DNA from: Biscogniauxia marginata | Lineage: Eukaryota; Ascomycota; Sordariomycetes; Xylariales; Xylariaceae | DNA length: 64,000 bases | Direction: 5' to 3' | NCBI GenBank assembly: GCA_022695795.1 | Contig: MU404072.1 | Span: forward strand, 311,864-375,863 | Part shown: positions 59,279-64,000 of the stretch, in pieces | How the letters are laid out: every line of letters starts with the position of its first letter | Position numbering within the stretch: the stretch's first letter is position 1 | The notes under the pieces: generated by a model | Databases searched by the model: none | What the model saw: the letters and a program-made list of their open reading frames with translations, nothing else | What the model was told of the DNA's origin: nothing | Position numbers and translations under genes: made by a program

Positions 59279-62200
59279 GGCGCTTGATATTTGATAGATG
59301 GGGTTGGGATCAGAGTCCCGTCGCTCGTAAAGTGAGGCCAGTACAGCAGATGATTTTCAGATGATGAACCCCACGTGTGGAGTTGTTGTTGTAGAAGTAT
59401 TTTTGTTTGTCTCGAGTTGCGGAGGGGTTTAGAAACCAAAAAAAAGGTTGGCAGCCCAAAGGACCCAAAGTGGGTTTATGTGTGGTATCAATTTGTATAA
59501 AGCGGCTAGCCAAAAAAAACAACAGCCTGTTGTTAATTGCCCCTGCCGCCAACCTGTTCAATCGCCCGAAAGACGGAAGGTGGGTGCATGTAAGAGGTAC
59601 CTAACCTTAGGTAGTCTATTTTTCTTGTTCTTGCTCTTTTTCTTTTTTCCTTTTCTTTTTTCTTTCTGTTTTCTTCCTAGTCTAGAAAGGACGGCGTAGG
59701 GCAGAGTTAAAGGCAGCTTAGCGTGTTGTTGCTCGTGGTGGGTACCGTAAACTTTAAATTCTCAACCCGAAGCGCTGTACGGAACCTCAGCTACACCTAA
59801 GTAACCACCTAAACCCAAAAGGCAATGATGACGATGACGACGACGATGCTATTGTCATACGTTGTTGTAGGAACTTGGGCAGATACCTGAGGACGGACAG
59901 AAAGATTGGAAATACATCAAACGAAAAAGGCTGAAATGGTTCTAAGACAACTTCAGCTACTTGGTTAAAGCAGTGTTTACGGTTTAGATTGAGAGGAATG
60001 AAGTATTGCATTGCCATGTGATGTCAATATGCCAAGCCAAGTTTTAGTTGTGGTTGGTGACTTTCGATTATTATTATCATCGACCGTGTCACAATCCAAG
60101 TCGGGATAGGATGTTCGCTCGTCTAGTCTCGAGATGGTTGGACCATGCGACCGAAGGGCAGGTCGACTGGGTAGGTATTCTGTCTCTAAGGACACGGAAT
60201 TAATGCTTGTTACATGGAAGTACGAGGCACGGGGCACGGGGCTCGGGTGACAACATCAGGTAGCTACGAAGGAATACCTGGGTACATGCAGAATACCGTA
60301 TTCGATATGGGGTCTCGCCAAGTATCAGCCCCGATGCGAGAAAAAAAGGTCTAAGAAGATACCTAAGAAAAAAAGAAAAGAACGTTGAAGACCAGACTGA
60401 AAAAAAGAGAGCCTGAAAAGCGAAATCATTGATGGCAATGAAATTGATCCAGGTGGTCGCTGCCGCTAAGACCAATGGAAGACACCCAGTGACGTACTAT
60501 TAATCATTCATGTCATCATAATTCGTCCGTCCTGGATGTTTCGACAGGGATCATCCTCATCGTCATTGGACAGCCCTGCCGCTATAATTTCCCCTCCAAA
60601 GATCGGCCTCAGCCAGTACATCAAATGCAGCTAGCTTGGAGTTTTGTTTCTCAGGTTTCTATTTTTCTCTAGCCTTTTCCCCCTCTCTTCTGCGTCTCCA
60701 GGTCCCCTTTCTTAGTGTTAGGTAGATCCGGTCCCTGTCCCCGTCCCTGAGTTGGGGTTCTTGCGCAGCCACCCAGCCGGAATCTTACATGCGTAGGTGA
60801 TGCGTGAACCTCTTAGTTTTTAGAGGCAAACTATACCTAGTGGATTACATTGTGTACCCAGGTAACAAGGACCCTGCTTTTTAACAATTGCCACAATGTT
60901 CTTCCATTTTTATATCCTGCATCGATCGTACCGCACCTCATGATTTGGCGCTGCAGACGTGCATACCTAGCAACCATGGATAGGTAAGGCTTACTGCATC
61001 GAAAACCATGCGGAAAAAGAACAAGAAAAGAAAAGACAAGACAAGACAAGACAAACCCCCTAAACAGATACCGATACGGGCTGAGTTACCTGTAGTTCGC
61101 GCATGGGGTCGCCCGGCTCTGCTCGGCTGACAACGGGGCAGGATTCCGGATAGCGAATTCTCGCAGTGTTCGCGCAAGCTCAGCGAGCCGGCCATAATAA
61201 CCCCCGGTAAGAGTCAGAGTAAGCATCGCTTAACCCCTGCAAGGCCTTTGGCTCTGAGCTGCTTCGTACAATCAACATAATGTCGTCCGACCACCCAATC
61301 CGCCAAGCCAGGCCGTCCAGTCGTACGCAGAAAGCAAACTAAAGGTTAGGTGTTGGTGCTGGTGTTGAGTCTTGATCATGTGGAAGGGCAACTAAGGGGG
61401 CGCACTACATCGAACTGCGTTTCATGACAATCATCCAACTCGCTCGGTTAACATGCAGTCGAGGTAGCACATGGAACTATATGAGGCGAATTGATATCGA
61501 TGCCGGATACTTGCTGCTGGTGCATCAAACCTGCGGCACGACGTTGCGACGCAATGCGGTATTACACTTGGGTACAATTCACCATGTTATCTATCACACA
61601 TGGGCGTACCACCACCAATTCCGGGGACTAGCTGCTTATGAGCAGTCCATCTTCATAGACCGAGGATGGAGGATGGAGAATGGGAGCAGAATAAGCACCA
61701 AGAAGCCTTGCCGCATGCTTTGCATGTTCTACACTAATGCTGACCGAAGACGGAGTAGATAAACCGGAGTACGTTACTACTATATATCTACTTACCTATG
61801 CCGAACTGCATACCGGTTCATATGTAGGATGTATACGCGGAAGCTAAAAGCCAACTAGAACTACTCAAGTATAAGACAAAAAGTCTGCCAATCATTTGAC
61901 CATCTGCGGCCAATTCCACTCGACTGGCCACCAATTAATCAGTCGACCATATCAATCAAAAGCATGGGAGCAATGACTAATATTTAACTGGAAGATGGGT
62001 AGAGACGGCAAAGAATTATATAAGAATAATGCCCAACTCAGGCAGCGACATAAGAGAGCATCCGAGCCCTGCGAAATTTGCCTTCCGGATATAAAAGCGG
62101 CGGCGGCGTGGTTTGGCTCACTTAAGCCCGCCCGGATCGGTCACCGACTTACACCTCCAGCACGAATTATCTGCTGTCGGTATACCTAAAGTACCGCACA

Positions 62201-64000
62201 TATTGATTGGTATCTGGCCGGTTGCCAATTAACTCCTCTGTCGCCGTCCCTACTCTCATCGAAGGATAAGTAGGACAAGACAAGACGAGGCAATCGAAAG
62301 GGTGGCAAAACACGAGGTAGGACAAGATAGAATCGAACCTACATATTGAACGGCAGTATCACGTTGCCCGCTAAGGGTGATGGCCCCGATAGCGACAACC
62401 TTCCCCGCGGATGCCTTCATTCCCCGGGCATGCATATACTACCAAGGAGTATATGTATGTCACGTAGAAAGGTGCCAATTGATGCATGTACAGCTGTAGA
62501 TAGCTAGATATATAGGTAGATATCATTGTGAACTACCTGTTAGAACACAATATCTATACGCCTTCGTGTCGTACATAGTAGTCAGGTAGCCGCACGCACA
62601 TAACCTCGCAAATCACGTCTTGCAGTTTGTCATACTCTCATCAGGTCGCCCTGTTATGCGGGTATGATCCTGGTTTACATAGAATATAGGACTTCCCCAG
62701 CTAGTACGCATGTGCGAAGGTGTCTGAAGTACGTAACTGTGTAACCCCCTAACCAAGTCAACCTACATATATGGATTACCCCGGCGTTCTGAAAAACGAC
62801 TACCGGTACCGGGTAAGGCGTGGTAGGGTAGAGTAGGGTAAGGTGAGACTGGTAACATTTGCACCTTGACCCACGAGTCCTACGTATATGATGACGATGA
62901 GGCTCTTATGGCGGGTTTTCTCACCTGCCTATTCGCAAACAAACTACCTAACTCACATGTATTACGAAGAGAGAGAGCTAAAGCAGCTATCGGGTTGGTC
63001 ATCTGAATTTCAAATCGGATCCCGAGAGCAACGAGAAAAAGGGGCGCGAAGCAAACACAATTCACACTGGCAAACCAACCAAGCAAGGGCGGAAACCTCG
63101 GGATGAGAAGATCATGCTAACCAGCCAACCTAACTGACTATACATCCTTACTCGACGTAAGCTAACTGCTCCCCCCTTGTTCACCGAACTTACCTACCTG
63201 TAGACAGACCCCAGTTGACCGAGGTGAGAGAGAAAGCGAGAGACAGAGAGAAGTTGAGCCTCCACATTTGAACATAATTACTACCTACGGATGAATAAAC
63301 CGACTTACACTAATTAGCAACCCCCCAAAAGAATCATGTGGTCTTTCTGACCGACGAGGCTGTGTACAGTACGACCTATTACACTAACCCGCCTAACTAA
63401 CCGAGTAATAAGTAATCGTCCATATACCAGCACTAGAGCAAAAAAAAAAAAAAAATCCAACCCACGCACGAAACCATGTGACTTATTAACCGCACTAGCC
63501 CCTTAGCCTAGGCATATGTTGGATCTAGAAGTTTTCTAGAACATCCGGGGAAAAGGGAATCGGAACCAATAATGGAAGAGAATACCTTATGTACCTACCT
63601 ATCTACTCAGCCCCCTTCTCTCCCTAAACGCCTACCTAGAGGGAGAATAAATAATACACTAATGATAACAATAAAAATCATTATATACCTATGTAATCCC
63701 AAGGGCGCATGACTAATTCAATTGTCTCGATTCATTTACCGATTGGGCCGGAACCCTAAACATCCAGCCTCGAAATTGAACAAAGGGGGTACCTACAATA
63801 CCTAACGTCTGACAACATCGACAAGATTTGGGGGCCGGAAAAAAACAAAAACAAGAACAAAACCCCAAGCCAATAAAAAGGAACTAAAACAGAAAAAAAA
63901 TAATAATAAAAGAATCAAGGCTCTCGAAGTTCGAAAAACGTATGACTGACTGATTGGCCACTTCGTAATAATAAATCATGATTAGGTAGGCTCAAACATA
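59279..64000. other. Gene-poor right end
   Basis: No gene supported over 4.7 kb. The first few hundred bases are the promoter of the DUF8035-like gene, with a CTTTTT-rich tract at about 59618-59670. Simple repeats: ACAAG pentamers at 61034-61054, GGTAGGGTAGAGTAGGG telomere-like runs at about 62818-62842, and an A16 run at 63440-63455. A tRNA-like T-arm sequence near 62330 was checked and rejected. AT-rich, CCTACC-type elements become dense toward the end. Confidence 0.5.

Noticed and set aside
62326..62420. Possible tRNA on the minus strand (T-arm-like GGTTCGATTCT)
   Set aside because: The T-stem does not pair and no acceptor, D or anticodon stem of fitting length could be folded around it.

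Overview
The window comes from a filamentous ascomycete (Pezizomycotina), most likely a Sordariomycete. The evidence is short GT-AG introns of about 50-240 nt with CTAAC/CTGAC-type branch sites, compact GC-rich coding exons set in lower-GC intergenic DNA, AT-rich islands that look like RIP products, and gene families typical of this group. I could run no search, so all family names rest on motif recognition.

Layout. The left edge (1-500) is AT-rich and starts with a 20-bp satellite. Next come a secreted PQQ-type sugar dehydrogenase (AA12-like, 1783-3308) and a Golgi GT15 mannosyltransferase of the KRE2/KTR family (5336-7085). From 7.1 to 22.9 kb I find no convincing gene, only microsatellites and hairpins. 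A Pho85-type cyclin follows (22890-24990), then a short AT-rich island near 26.0-26.3 kb, a nitronate monooxygenase (26853-28599), a histidine-phosphatase/PGM-like enzyme (30006-30737), a SIRT5-like sirtuin (32204-33402, minus) and a secreted histidine acid phosphatase relative (34089-35552, minus).

The region from 36.7 to 46.7 kb is the most interesting. It contains an NLR/STAND-like gene with a degenerate, truncated NTPase domain (36727-37787), a DUF7025-type AAA+ ATPase (38126-40745, minus), a HeLo-like cell-death effector candidate (43312-44263) and a small Q/N/G-rich protein (46173-46712). Three of these four carry the same short motif, N-x-[AV]-x3-[SA]-x-Q-x-N. It occurs once near the N-terminus of the NLR-like protein, twice at the C-terminus of the HeLo-like protein and twice at the C-terminus of the small protein, with the doubled copies spaced 28-29 residues apart. 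This is the architecture of HET-S/NWD2-type amyloid signalling (r0 on the receptor, R1-R2 on the effector), here with an extra effector-less partner. I infer a fungal regulated-cell-death or incompatibility cluster.

The right part returns to conserved genes: a small Ser/Arg-rich protein (48983-49660, minus), a four-BRCT replication/checkpoint scaffold like Rad4/Cut5/Dpb11/TopBP1 (52173-54961) and a large DUF8035-like Arg-Asp-repeat protein (56569-59278, minus). I see no gene I can support from 59.3 to 64.0 kb. No tRNA, rRNA, CRISPR or intact transposon was found.
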